Assembly: GCA_029747015.1 (NCBI GenBank)
Contig: JAKOGI010000343.1
Coordinates: forward strand, 491,001 to 555,000
Length of the DNA: 64,000 nucleotides
From: Carnegiea gigantea
Lineage: Eukaryota; Streptophyta; Magnoliopsida; Caryophyllales; Cactaceae
Reading direction: 5' to 3'
Below are positions 46,390 through 58,355 of this stretch, piece after piece. Under the pieces are notes generated by a model that did not search any database, had not been told where the DNA came from, and saw only the letters and a list, made by a program, of their open reading frames with translations. How positions within the stretch are numbered: the first letter of the stretch is position 1; every line of letters starts with the position of its first letter. The position numbers were made by a program, and so were the translations under genes.

Positions 46390-49295
46390 TGTAACGCCGC
46401 AAAATGCACATATTTTATAGTTTGCATTCTCATTTATAAATCGATTAATTAGGACTAATATACTCGATGATAAGGGTACTACTGCCGTCCAAAAGGACTA
46501 ATAACATAGTTAGGTATAGCTTCAACCATGCACATTCACACATGATCAAACCATATACAAACAAGTATTAATCAACACAAGGTTTATACACCCTAGTAAA
46601 GCAATTTACCATAAAATTTACACCTCTACCCATTGAAGATTTCAAAATACACCTCCAAAAATATGCATGTACTATATCCTTGTTGATCCATCAAGATTCT
46701 CTTGCTCAACTTATTTTCTCCAGCTGGTTTGCTAGCTTGACGACACTTAACTGAGCAGTTGCCTAAAACAAAACATGAAAAGCATTTCGAACCGTGAACC
46801 AAAGTTGAGTACGTGTATTCTCGCATTGTCAAATGATCTCTGTATAAATTTGTTAGGCACTCGCTTTCCAATTCATTTTAAGTTGAAACAGTGAATGAGA
46901 TGAATGTAAAACTGCATTGTTAGTTTTATTTGATAGTTAACCCATTTATACTATTATGATCTATGAATAGGTGTACATTTGTTAAGCCAATCGGGGGACC
47001 AGGCCTGAGGCCACCCGGGTGAAGGGTGAATGCCTTATAGATGGTAACTGGAGGGGTCACTAGTTAAATGATAAATCACTTTGTAAACTAATTCATTAAT
47101 GCACTTACAAGAATATGATAACTTTTATAAATACATTTTGATTTCTAAAGATATAGGCAATGGACATGGATGAAGTCTTTAAAATACAATCTCACTTGAT
47201 AATACTTATATACATTAGGAAATGGTAGAATAGGCCCCTGTTCTTCTTAAGAAATATAATTATAGGTAAAGACAGTTAGCAAAAAACTTTCACTCCTATA
47301 ATTTGTAACTTTAATGAAAATTGATTAATTAAGAGGGCATCCACCATTCATACAATTTAATATAAGATAAGTTACACCAAAACAATTTGAAAAATACATA
47401 GGTTAGGGTCATTGAACTCGGAGTAAACAAATTGGAGTAAAATAGTCCAAAATGAAATAATTAAGGTGATAATGAAAAGACTTTAATGAATATAAATGGA
47501 TTCTGAGTTTTTGATATTTCTAAAACGGATAATAAAAGGTTTAATGCCAAGAGCGGTGTTGTGAGATTCAGGAAAGCTCATATAACCCTAGCTTGGCCCG
47601 ACAGACACCGATCTTAAGTCATTACTCTCCCTACTTCTCAAACGTCATTCTCATGTTCATTTAACTCGATTTTCCAGCCCAAAAGTGATTGGGCTCACTA
47701 AAATTTGTAATTTCTTTGCAATATTCATAGTTATTTAGAAACTCCTAATAATATCTCCAAATTTCACAATTTTTGTCTTCTCTCATATTACTGTTTCGAG
47801 GTCTACCTTAGAAAATTCATATCTTTCACCCCCGACCTCAAATTAAGCTATGAAACCCCAATATGTAAAGCTCAACAAGTTTCACAAACTTCTTTGAAGT
47901 GCAGAACCTAATTGCCACCATACAGCCTCTAAAATTAAGCTTAAACAAAATCGTGCACAGCTCCAGTTATTCTATGCAGTCTCAACAAGTTAGTCATAAC
48001 TTTGTCCATAAAACTTGGAATGAAGTGATTCCAAAGGGATCTAAAAGATAACGTATTGATCTATCTATCCACCAAAAATCGTAATTTTTCAATGGAATGA
48101 ACATTAGCAGTTTATTCATAAAGGGACCCCTGTTTTGGGTCTATTCACGACTCTAAGTTCCCCTTTTCTTTACATAACACTCAAAAGGCTCCCATAAACT
48201 CAGTTATTTTCATTAATAATTAAAGCAAGCTCTTTTGACAACTTGTGGGTTTTCCATAATCCACTAATTTTGATAAAACTCACCTAACATCATTCCTTAA
48301 AGTCAATAACACATCCAACCTCCAAATTTCATGTAATTCAATCTAAATAACGTACTTGATTCCAAAAATCAAATTAAATCATGCATGAACATAAAACCCT
48401 AAACCATGCTCAATTGAAATTCACATTAAAATTATCTTACACCACCGTACTTACTCTTTATGCTAAAGATTAAAAGATTAGAACACAATACCCAAAATTC
48501 ATCAACCTTATACATAAAGCTTGCATGATCATGCATGGATTCAACTTTACACATGACTTACACACTTTCATAATCAACAAACACTTATTTTTATGAAGAT
48601 AACATAATCCATGAGCAAATCCTTCATGAAAACCCAAAATTAACTCACTTAAGCTTGAATATACGGTGAGGGAGGTTGTGTTTGATGCTATTGGAGGTCT
48701 TGTGGCTAGTAGTGCTAGGGGTGGGCTGGTAGTCAAAGGTGGCTGGATGTGGCAGCAGCAGGGCTAGAAGTGGCGGCAATAAGCTAAAAACAACAGTAGC
48801 TCAATCAGGGGGGAGAGGAAGAAAGGAGAAAAGGAAGAGGAAAATGTGTGGCTTTGCTTGCTTGCCAATTTTCTTTGAGCTTATCTTATTCACTTGGCTG
48901 ATATTTAATCTCCAAAAAGGGGCTTTTTGCTAATGATAATTAGGTATAAATAAGGATAATTAGCTAAACTCAATCACACCAACTTGTTGGGCCTCAAATT
49001 GGGCCCAAACAAATTAGGCTCAGAAGTAAAACACTCTACAAAAATAAGATTGCTGCGTAGGTTAAAAATAAATTTTGGTGATGTTATGAAAAATAATTTA
49101 ATCTCTTAAACCGTATTTATCAGGGCCTAATATCGATCCACCCGAAATTTTACTATAACAAAAATTCGAATTGTAAAGTAAAGGCCCAAATGAATGTTTC
49201 CCCATTGGGGTATGAAATGCGATAAATAAATGCGAGGAAAGTTATAATATGGGTTAATTAAATAAATAAACATGACTTAGGGTCAGGCTATTAAA
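46390..49295 (-). repeat. 3' LTR of element 5
   Basis: About 2906 bp. It aligns with 53330-56294 (shared blocks include TTAATTAGGACTAATA at the left end, GATTTCTAAAGATATAGGCA near 47140, and the purine tract GGAAGAAAGGAGAAAAGGAA near 48818). The frame at 48739-48933 recurs in the other LTR at 55763-55975. It lies antisense in the LTR and is not considered a gene. Confidence 0.9.
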
Positions 49296-49960
49296 GCCTT
49301 CCCACTTAAAGAATTTTATCCTCGAAACTTATAAGCTTTGACAAAACATGCAAGTTTATCCAAATAAATGTGGGTACTTTGGCTTGCATTTCTTTCTTGA
49401 TTTCCCTGAGTGGCTTCTGAGGAGATATGATTTGCCTAAAGTACCTTGATTAAAGATATCTGGTCAATGCTTAGCTACTTAATCGTTCGATCTATTATCT
49501 GGACTGGGTGCTCTTTAAACACTAGACCCTCATTGACCGCAATGGGTTTGGTTATGAGAGCGTGGTTAGGACATGAAATGTACTGCCTGAGTTGTGAGGT
49601 AAAGAACACATTGGGTACGTGTTCCAGTTATATAGGCAGAGCTAGTCGATAAGCTATGGGATTCAATCTTTCAATAAAGTTGTATAGTCCAACAAATCTT
49701 AGGCTCAATTTAGCTCGTAATTTAAACCTCCTTATACCCTTATTTGGTAAAACTTTCTGAAAAAACTTATCATCTACCTAAACCTCAAGGAACCTCCTTC
49801 TTTTATTAGCATAGCTTTTCTACCGGTTCGAATAGTGTGCTTTTACGAGTCTTCTAATGTCTGTCACCCATTCAGTGCTAAAGAAGATCTTCATGGCCCA
49901 AAAGATTATTTTATCATCAATATTTGTGTCATTTTACCCTGATGTCTCATGCAGATTTCT
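49296..49960 (-). pseudogene. Element 5 pol C-terminal tail
   Basis: After a polypurine tract (minus strand AAGTGGGAAGGC at the LTR edge), minus-strand text reads FQKVLPNKGIRRF-like at about 49740-49780, then a PVAYRLALP-like segment and an NHALI...EHPVQI segment. This corresponds to 33300-33720 of element 3, the end of pol. It joins almost directly to RNase H-side sequence at about 49920-49960, so the integrase zinc region and most of the core are deleted. Confidence 0.75.
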
Positions 49961-51400
49961 CTGCTAGTACTTTTACAACATCAACCGCTCGGACTTCCAT
50001 GCTTTCTTCAATTGCAAATGTTGGTCGTAGGTTGTGAAGTACTATAGGCTCGAACTTAAAAAAGTTGGATCTATTGATATTTTTAGCTGCTTGTGCATGC
50101 GACAAAAATTGAACACCTAAGTTCTCAAGCCCTCTCTAGAGGTTCAACTAAGTAATTACTACAGTGTTTAGGCTAAGTTGTGCCTTCCTAGTTAGGGCAT
50201 CTACCACAACATTTTCCTTTCCTGAGCAATATTGGATCTCCAAGTCATAACCTTTATGCAATTTAGTCAACGTCTTTGTCCCATATTGAAATTTCTCTGA
50301 GTGAAAATATACTTCAAGCTTTGATGATTAGTATAGATCTCACAAGGTACTCCATACACGTAATGTTTCTATATTTTCAGTGCAAAAATCACAACCTCTA
50401 GATCCAGGTCGGGGTTAGGGTAATTTCTCTCATAAGGGATGAGCTATCGAGAGGCATAAGCTATCACTTTTTCTTCTTCCTAACTTAATAGCTTCATTCA
50501 ACAAATTGGTTAGGGAAGATGTTATCTTTAAAAAATCCTTCCAAAAACTCAATACGACCCAGCTAAACCCAAAAAGATTCTAGTCTCAATATCATTGGTG
50601 GGCCTTGGACACTCTGTAATTACTTTCACCTTCTGTAAATCAACCTTAATCACTTCCTTCGAAGCCACATGTCCCCAAAATACCACTTCTTCTAACCAGA
50701 ACTCACGCTTCTTGTGTTTGCAATGTAAATTGATATTCCTCAAGGTCTGTAACACCGTTCTCAAATGGGTAAGGTGTTCATCTTTGTCTTTGGAGAAAAT
50801 CAGGATATTGTCTACAAATACCACCATTAACCTGTCCAAATAGGGTATGAGAACTCTATTCATAAGATCCATAAAGGCTGTAGGGGCATTAATTAGGCCA
50901 AAAGGCATCACGGTGGATTCATAGTGACCAAACCCAGTCCTAAGTGAGCTTTTGGGACTATTTTTAAGTATAGTCCTAAGTTGACGGTATCCTGATCTCA
51001 AATAAATCTTTGAAAAGACTCATACTCCTTACAGTCAATCAAATAAATCATCTGTTCAAGGTAATGGATATTTATTGTTGATGGTGATCTTGTTCAGCTC
51101 ACTATAATCGACTCATAAGCTCGAGGTTCCATTCTTCTTCTTTGTAAATAAAACCGGGGAACCCCAAGGTGACACACTTGGTCTGGTAAATCCCTTCTGT
51201 AATAGCTTATCTAACTGAATCTTTAGTTTTCTAAGCTCTTTTAAGGCCATATGATATGGGCCTTTAGAGATAGGTGGCGCACGAGGGATTAATTCAAGTT
51301 CAAAATCAATTTCTCTTTACGAGGCAGTCCCGATAACTCTTCAGGAAAGCATCTATAAATTCACAAACTAAACGATATCGTCTGCTTTTTCTACCTTTGG
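49961..51400 (-). pseudogene. Element 5 reverse transcriptase and RNase H
   Basis: On the minus strand, RT entry text lies at about 51050-51400. The open frame 50549-51001 covers GFGHYESTVMPFGLINAPTAF, a catalytic box reading FVDN (the second Asp of FVDD is lost) and FGLAGSY-like text at its end in family context. RNase H with YGVPCEIYTNHQ-like text follows at about 50310-50360, and ADALT-like text near 50190. Confidence 0.85.
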
Positions 51401-52950
51401 TTGAGTGTTAAAAACATAGCACCATTACCTAATAGATCCTTGACATAGGAGCTCACTCGCTTTCACAGCAGAACTTAAAGGACAAGGTTTTTCCTCTCTT
51501 TGCCTATAAAATATGTTTCTCTCCCTCGTTCATCCCTTGAAATAACCTTGAGGTCCTCACAATTGATTTTGACCCCATAAGTAACAACCAGCACATTTTT
51601 AGAATGATATCAAAGTCTAATGAGTCCAATAAGAACTCCAGGGAATACTATCCCACCGATGCTAATTTGGACAAGTTTGTAAGAGATAGCACACTCAACT
51701 CTAGAGTCATTGGGAAACCTGATTCTAAAATTGGTTTCTATCTTTTTATTTTCAAGGTTCTGTTACATGAAAGATATGGTGAATATAAATGAATAAGTGG
51801 CAACTAAATCAAACCATATACAAAATGGTTTTGAAATTAAAAAATAGAGTTCCAGTGACTATTATACCAAAGGTGACATCTTTTTTCTTGCTCAACACAT
51901 ATGCCCTTCCTACAGTTGCAGGCCTTAGAGGTGGGAGGCCTTGTCTACAACCTTCAGTCTTCGGGGATAGGCAACAATGAAGTGCTCTAGGCTACCACAC
52001 TACATGCATTTGTTAGTTCCTACTCGACACTTAGTAGTGGTGTGGTTAGTTCTTCCACATTTCCCGTAGGGATCTGTTAAGCCTACAGGATGACTCTTGG
52101 GAGGATCGGGAGTAGGCTTCTTCTGGTTTACACTCTTGCTTGAAGCTCCCTGCACTGTCCACTTTCCCATCTGATTAATCGGGCTCAAGGCCCTCAACTA
52201 AGTCTTCGCCCGTTCCACTTCAGCTGCTCGCTTATACAACTCTTGATAGGTAAGAATCGGTTGACCAGCTAGCTGGTTGTAAATATAAAAAGCTAATCCC
52301 TTTTCAAATCTCCTCATCTTTAGTCTTTTAGACAACAGAAACTCCGGAACAAACTTGGATAGTTAGGTAAACTTGCCAGCATATTAGATCACAGTCATAC
52401 TGCGACTCATCTTCAATTCCATAAATTTTTTCTCCTGCTGCCATTAAACCACAACTGGGTAAAATTTAGCTCCCAGTTCTTCCATAAATCTACTCCAACT
52501 TAAGTCAGACTCTAAGACCCTACCCTTAACGGTGTCCCACCAAGTGTCAGCTTCACTAGTTAGGTGAAACATCCTAATGTTCACCTTTTTATCCTCTGGA
52601 AACTCTACTATAGTGAAAATTTTCTCCATTCCTCAAATCCATTCCTCAAGTTCTACTAGGTCATACTTTCCGTCATAGACTTTAGGGTTACACTGGGCTA
52701 CCCTATCTGCTAGTTTATCATCCTTGTAAGGGATTTCAGTAGGTGCTGGAGGAATTCGTTTCATAAGCTCAGACACCAAAGTATGCCAGTAATTAGGGTT
52801 TCTAATGTTATTGGCCAATTCAGGGGGAATCGGGAGCATTCCACTAAGGTGTCGTAGCACATTACTTGAAGCTTGGTCATCTAACCCCTAACCATGGTCT
52901 AAGTTATCTCCTGCATAGGTCTCTGCATTTTTTTGCACTGGTTCAGACAT
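51401..52950 (-). pseudogene. Element 5 gag, zinc knuckle and protease
   Basis: On the minus strand gag starts at the ATG at 52950 (MSEPVQKNAET), in family context. Open pieces at 52633-52860 and 52444-52629 hold YDGKYDLVELEEWI and MEKIFTIVEFPEDKK. The zinc-knuckle part at 52000-52197 reads YGKCGRTNHTTTKCRVGTNK; the first Cys is Tyr. Protease text lies at about 51600-51880 and is degraded. Stops occur between the pieces. Confidence 0.85.
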
Positions 52951-53329
52951 TCTGGCTATTCAATAAATAGAGTAATTCAATCACTTTACTACAACCATTA
53001 TATAAGATAAGCATACACAATAGCCTATGTGTATGGACTTTAACACTATGAAACTCAATAGAGGGGTTCTGCATGTAGACTATCATACTAGTATGTAGTA
53101 AAGAGATATGAGTGGCCATAAAAGTAACCAGCAAGATGCTCACTACATATGGATCCATCGAACTAAGTAGAATATAAGAGAAGAACATAAGAGAGATAAG
53201 CAGACATTATTATTGTCATAAATCTCCAACGATATTATAATAACCCTCACTAACTAGCTTCTCACTCTCCTAACTCTACTCTCCATACTCCATATCCCAT
53301 CAAGGATGATCAAACCTGGCTTTGATGCT
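52951..53329 (-). other. Element 5 leader and primer-binding site
   Basis: The minus strand has GCATCAAAGCCAGG (53314-53327), a degraded tRNA-Met type PBS followed by the same CAGGTTTGATC phrase as its relatives. The leader is only about 370 bp. Text homologous to both ends of the 1.4-kb leader of elements 2 and 3 is present, but the accessory frame between them is absent. Confidence 0.7.
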
Positions 53330-56294
53330 AAAACTGCACACGTTTGACTGTTTGTATTCTCCTTAATAAATCCCTTAATTAGGACTAATAAACTTGATGA
53401 TAAGGTCGTTACCTCCATCCAAATGGACAAAGCTTGAAGCATGTGTACTAAAAATAACATAGTTAGGCATATCTTCAACCATATGCATTCACACATGATC
53501 AAATCATATACAATCAACTATTAACGAACACAAGGTTTATACATCTTAGGAAAGCAATTCACCATAAAATTTACACCTCCATCCATTGAAGATTTCAAAA
53601 TGCAACTCCAAAAATATGCATGTACTATGTCACTGTTGATCCATCACGATTCCCTTGCTCAACTTATTTTCTCCAGCTAGTTTGCTGGAATGATGGTGAT
53701 TCAATAAGCATTTGCCTAAAAGAAAACATGAAAAACATTTCGAACTGTGAGTTGAAGCTCAGCACATGCATTCTTGTACTGTTAAATGATCTTTGCATAA
53801 ATTGGCTGGACATACACTTTGCAATTCATTTTAAGCCAAAACAATGAAAGAGATGAATATAAAATTGTAATGCTAGTTATTATCTGATAGTGAACCCCTT
53901 GATATTATTACGATCTATGGATAGGTGTACACTTACCAAGCTAATTGGGGGACCTGACCTGAGGCTACGTAGGTAACTGAAGGGCGAATGCCCTATAGAT
54001 GATAAGTAGTGGGGTCACTAATTAAATAATAAATCACTTTGTAGACTGATTCATTAATGTACTTACCAAAACATGATAACATTGATGAATACGCTCTGAT
54101 TTCTAAAGATATAGGCAGTGAATATCCCTGAAGTCTTTAAAATGCAATCTTACTTGATAATACTTATGTGCAATGCGAAATGATAAACTAGGCCCTATTT
54201 TGGCCTAAAAAATATAATTATAGGTAAACGCATTTAGTGAAGAACTTTTACTCCCATAATTTGTAACTTTAATAGAAATTGATTAATTAAGAGGACATCC
54301 ACCATTCAAATAATTCAATATAAGATAAGTTACACCAAAATGATTTCAAAAATATATAAGTTAGGGTCATTGAACTCGTAGTAAAATGAATTGGAGCAAA
54401 ATAGACCAGAATAAAATAATTAAGGTGATAATAAGAAGAATTTAATGGATATAAATGGAATGTGAGTTTTCAGTATTTCTGAAATGGATAATAAATGGTT
54501 TAATGCCAAGAGGGGTGTTGTGAGATTCAGGAAAGCTTATTTAACCCTAACTTGACCAGATAGGCACCGATCTTAAGTCATTACTCTCTCCGCTTCTCAA
54601 ATTTCACTCTCATGCTCATTTAACTTACTTTTCCAACTCAAGTAAGCTTCTATACACAATCAAAGTCGTTGAACTCACTAGACATTGTAATTTCTTTGCA
54701 ATGTCCATAATTATTTAAAAACTTTGGATAATATCTCCAAATCTCATGATTTTTATCCTCCGTCATATTACTGTTTCAATGTCTACCTTAGAAAATTCAT
54801 ATCTTTCTCCTCTGACCTAAAATTGACCTATAAAACCCCAATATTTAAAGCTTAACAAATTCTGCAACACTATCATTCACAATGCAGTGTCAAATCTCCA
54901 CCACGAGCCTTTAAATTTGAGCTTAAACAAAACTGTGCATAGTTCTAATTTATTCCATGCAGTCTCCGTAAATTGATCATAACATTTTCTACAAAACTCA
55001 AAATGAAGTGATTCCAAAGATATTTGAAAGATAACTCATTGATTTATCTATCCATCAAAAATCACAGTTTTTTAAAAGACTAAATATTATCTGTTTGTTC
55101 ATGAAGGGACCCCTCGTTCAGCTCTGTTCACGGCTCTAAATGCCCCTTTTTCTTTAGATAACACTCAAAATTCTCCCATAAAGTCACCTATTAGCATTAA
55201 TAATTCAAGCAAGCTATTTTGGCCACTCATAGAATTTTTCATAATCCACTGATTTTGATAAAACTCATATAACGTCATTCTTTTAAGTCAATAACACATC
55301 CAACCTCCAAATTTCACCTAATTCTATGTAAATAAGATATATGATTCCAAAAATCGAATTAAATCATGCATGAACATGAAACCCTAAACCATGCTCAATT
55401 GAAATTCACATCCAAAATCATCTTACACACCATACTTACTCTTTATGCTAAAGATTGAAAGATTAGAACATAATACCCAAAATTCATCAATCTTATGCAT
55501 AAGCATTCATGATCATGCATGGATTCAAATCTACACATGACTACACTTCCATAATTAACCAAACTCAATAAAACATCAAATTAACATTCATTTTTATCAA
55601 GATAACATGATCCATAAAAAAAATCCACCATAAAAACCAAAAATTATACAAGATCAGAATTAGGATTTACCTCACTCAAGCTTGACTATAAGGTGGTGGA
55701 GGTGGTGTTTGGTGCTGGTAGGAATTGGGGGTGGTGGCTAGTAGTGTTAGGGGTGGGGCCTCGTGGTAGGATGTGCTGGAAATGGCAACCGCAGGACTAC
55801 AAGTGGCGGCAATAGGCTGAAAACAATAGCAGCACAACCTTGGGGGAGAAGAAGAAAGGAGAAAAGGAAGAGGAAAATGTGTGGCTTTGCTTGCTTGCCA
55901 ATTTTCTTTGGACTTATCTTATTAACTTGGCTAATATTTTATCTGCAAAAAAGGGCTTTGCCTAATAAAAATTAGGTATAAATAATGATAATTAGCTAAA
56001 CTCAATCATACAAACTTGTTGGGCCTCAAATCGGGCTCGCAAGTAAAATGCCACATTGCAATAAAATTGTTGCATTGCTCGAAATTAAATTTTGGTGATG
56101 TTATGAAAAATAATTTAATCTCTTATAACATATTTATCATGGCCTACTATCGATCTACTCGAAATTTTACAATAACAAAAGCCCAAATAGCAAAGTGAGG
56201 GCCTAAATTAATTTTTCCCAATCAAGATCATTAAATGTGGTAAGCAAATATGACAATTAAATAAACAAACATTATTTAGGGCTGGGCCATTACA
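53330..56294 (-). repeat. 5' LTR of element 5
   Basis: Pairs with 46390-49295. It ends GGGCCATTACA in plus-strand reading. The inner boundary is uncertain by about ten bases because the first 15 bases of the other copy (TGTAACGCCGCAAAA) are not matched here. Confidence 0.88.
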
Positions 56295-57010
56295 CCCTTT
56301 CTCTCAATCTTACAATCCTGCTTGGAGGAATCCCCCAATTTCTCCCACAGGTCTAATACCCTACCTATGCCTCAAATGAATTTTAGATCACCCCCTAGAT
56401 TTTAAAGACCATCTTACTCTCAACGAGTGCATCAAAAATCCAATTTAGAGACAATGACAGAGAGTATGATTTTGGCGCAGTAAAAGCAAGATGAATATAT
56501 TAAACAATTAGTCTCTAAGGGAGATCTGCTTACTATGCATAATAAGATGTTAGAAGCTCAAATTGTCCAACAAGGTACCTCTTCATCTATACCCCCTGGT
56601 AGACTTCCTAACAAGCCCGAGCCGAATCCCCATGAGCAGTGTAACTGTGTTACCTTTTAAGGAGAGTCAGAGGATTCCAAGGATATGGAGCTTGAGGAGG
56701 GTGGAGAGGTCCCTAGAACTAAAAGTGGTGGTACCTGAAGAGTTTCCCTCTAAACTTAAAGATCCAGGTAGCTTCTCTAGTCCTTGTATGGTCGGTAAGG
56801 TGAGGATTGATAGGGCTTTATGTCATCTTGGTGAAGGTATTAGTCTTATGCCCTATTCCATTTTCCAGAAGCTTGGTTTAGGTATGTTGCAACCAAAATC
56901 TATTTCACTTCAATTTGTGAGTGGTTCTGTAAAGTGCCCTTTGGGTATCTTAGGGATTGTTCCCGTAAAAGCAGGTATTTTTATGTGCTTGATGACTTTA
57001 TCATTTTAGA
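56295..57010 (+). pseudogene. Element 4 gag end and aspartic protease
   Basis: After the duplication copy, SYNPAWRNPP-like text (about 56304-56335) continues Athila gag. The open frame 56563-57009 holds the protease: FSSPCMVGKVRIDRALCHLG, then ISLMPYSIFQKLGLG, LQPKSISLQF and PLGILGIVPVKAG. In Athila proteases this block normally reads ALCDLG; here the Asp is His, so the catalytic residue is lost. Confidence 0.82.
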
Positions 57011-57700
57011 TATGGCAGTAGAGGCGTATGCCCAATATTTTCAAGGAGACCATTCTTGGCCACTTCTAGTAGCAAGGTTGATGTGAAAAGGGGACTATTA
57101 ACATTTGATGTGGGGGAATATCATGTTTAATTTGCTTTGTTTGAAAACCAGAATTTTCGGCCCCTTCATCTGCTTTTTAAAAAGATTTGGATTTCATGAG
57201 ATTGGCTCCTTTGATGATTTGTTGCTTGTTGGCCCTTTTGTGTTTGAATGTGTTACGTCTACAGGGCTCGGTCTAGATTATGCAAGGGCGGAATTTAATG
57301 CAACTGTGCTACTTAGCATAACCAAGGATAAGCCGTATGCTACTAATGAAGTTTCCATGATCAATTATTGCAGGTATGCTCAAGTACTGTAGTCTATGCC
57401 TCCTGTTGATGATATCAAGTGTGGTTTTGACTTAGGAGCTGAGCTTGGTAGTGGCTGGTCTGATGGCGCTCACTGCAAGTTTGTTTTGTACACGGATCAC
57501 CCTAGCCTGCAGCACTTGATCGTAAAGAAGGGCCTCTATCCTGAGCTCTTGAGATGATACCTTCTAGTGCATGACTTTGACTTTGAGGTCAGTGATAAAG
57601 GAAAGTTGGGAGATGTGAGGGATCCCATTAACAAGTCTATTATCCACAATCTTTCTGATCTTGAGCCCTCCTAGAAATGACGATCGAGCTCTCGATCCTA
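57011..57700 (+). pseudogene. Element 4 pol remnant: RNase H end, RT and integrase missing
   Basis: A VLYTDHPSLQHLIVKK segment near 57484-57530, followed by LVHDFDFEVSDKG-like text, is RNase H of the Ty3/gypsy type. The open frame 57105-57392 before it is not recognised and may span a deletion junction, with an acidic WSDGAHCKFVLY-like boundary after it. No RT YxDD or integrase core was found between the protease and the extra ORF. Confidence 0.7.
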
Positions 57701-58355
57701 AAAGAGTGCTTCGTTGGAGACAACCTAAGTTTTTTCCTATACTAGTCTTTCTTTTGTTTGATTGTATATAGTGCATTTCTTGTTTTTCAAAAGAGAAAAA
57801 CAAAGGGAAAAAAAAGAGAGAGAAAAAGGAGTAAAACAAGTAGAAAAAGGCAAAAAAACATTGAGAAAAAAATAAGAAAGTTTTAGAAGCTCCACTAGCA
57901 ACCACCACGGACACCTAGTGGCCCCCACCTCGGTCTGTGGGGTATCTGCCAGAAAAAACCAGAAAAGTACTGAAGCACAGCTCACCACGGACGGTCGGTG
58001 GTGAATTTCTCTATCCGCGGTCAAGGATTTTTCATGGCCTTTGGCCAGAAAACCATCGATCTTCTTCAATCCCTTAACTCTCTCTCTCTCTGTCTCTCTA
58101 AACTCTCTCCTTCTCTTTCTAAAACCTCCATGACCAACTACACTAAGCCTTCAATTTTTATTCATTTTCATCAAATTTATTCCGTTTCTTCTTATTTTCT
58201 TTACATTTACCGAAATCCTCTTTAAATTTGTCTTTTCTTTCCGTCTTTTCTACCCCTCTTCATACCCTAACCTTGAACAACTCAACTTTACCTTCTATTC
58301 TTCCAAATTTTCACATATTCTTCTATAATTTTACCCTTTTCACCTTAATTTTTCA
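57701..58355. other. Element 4 spacer before the extra ORF
   Basis: A purine-rich tract (AAAAAGAGAGAGAAAAAGGA, about 57807-57830), paired GGACGGTCGG/ACGGAC-type text near 57910-58000, and a CT-rich stretch (about 58080-58120). It resembles the leader of the downstream ORF. The open frames on the minus strand here are composition artefacts. Confidence 0.5.

Larger units (their letters stand above)
46390..56294 (-). mobile_element. Element 5: minus-strand Ty3/gypsy retrotransposon inserted in element 4
   Basis: A 9.9-kb element with roughly 2.9-kb LTRs and the CCCTT duplication. On the minus strand it has a PBS, gag, zinc knuckle, RT, RNase H, a C-terminal pol tail and a polypurine tract. It is related to elements 2 and 3 (same gag motifs and tail) but with longer LTRs. 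Its internal region is only about 4 kb because most of integrase and the accessory leader frame are missing. Confidence 0.92.

Noticed and set aside
48739..48933. Open frame with a basic N-terminus and a hydrophobic C-terminus, repeated at 55763-55975
   Set aside because: Both copies lie in the paired LTRs of element 5, on the strand opposite to the element. Similarity is explained by LTR duplication, not by a conserved gene.
57564..58069. Minus-strand frames rich in Phe, Ser and Leu, resembling membrane proteins
   Set aside because: They come from a purine-rich tract read antisense inside element 4, with no conserved motif.
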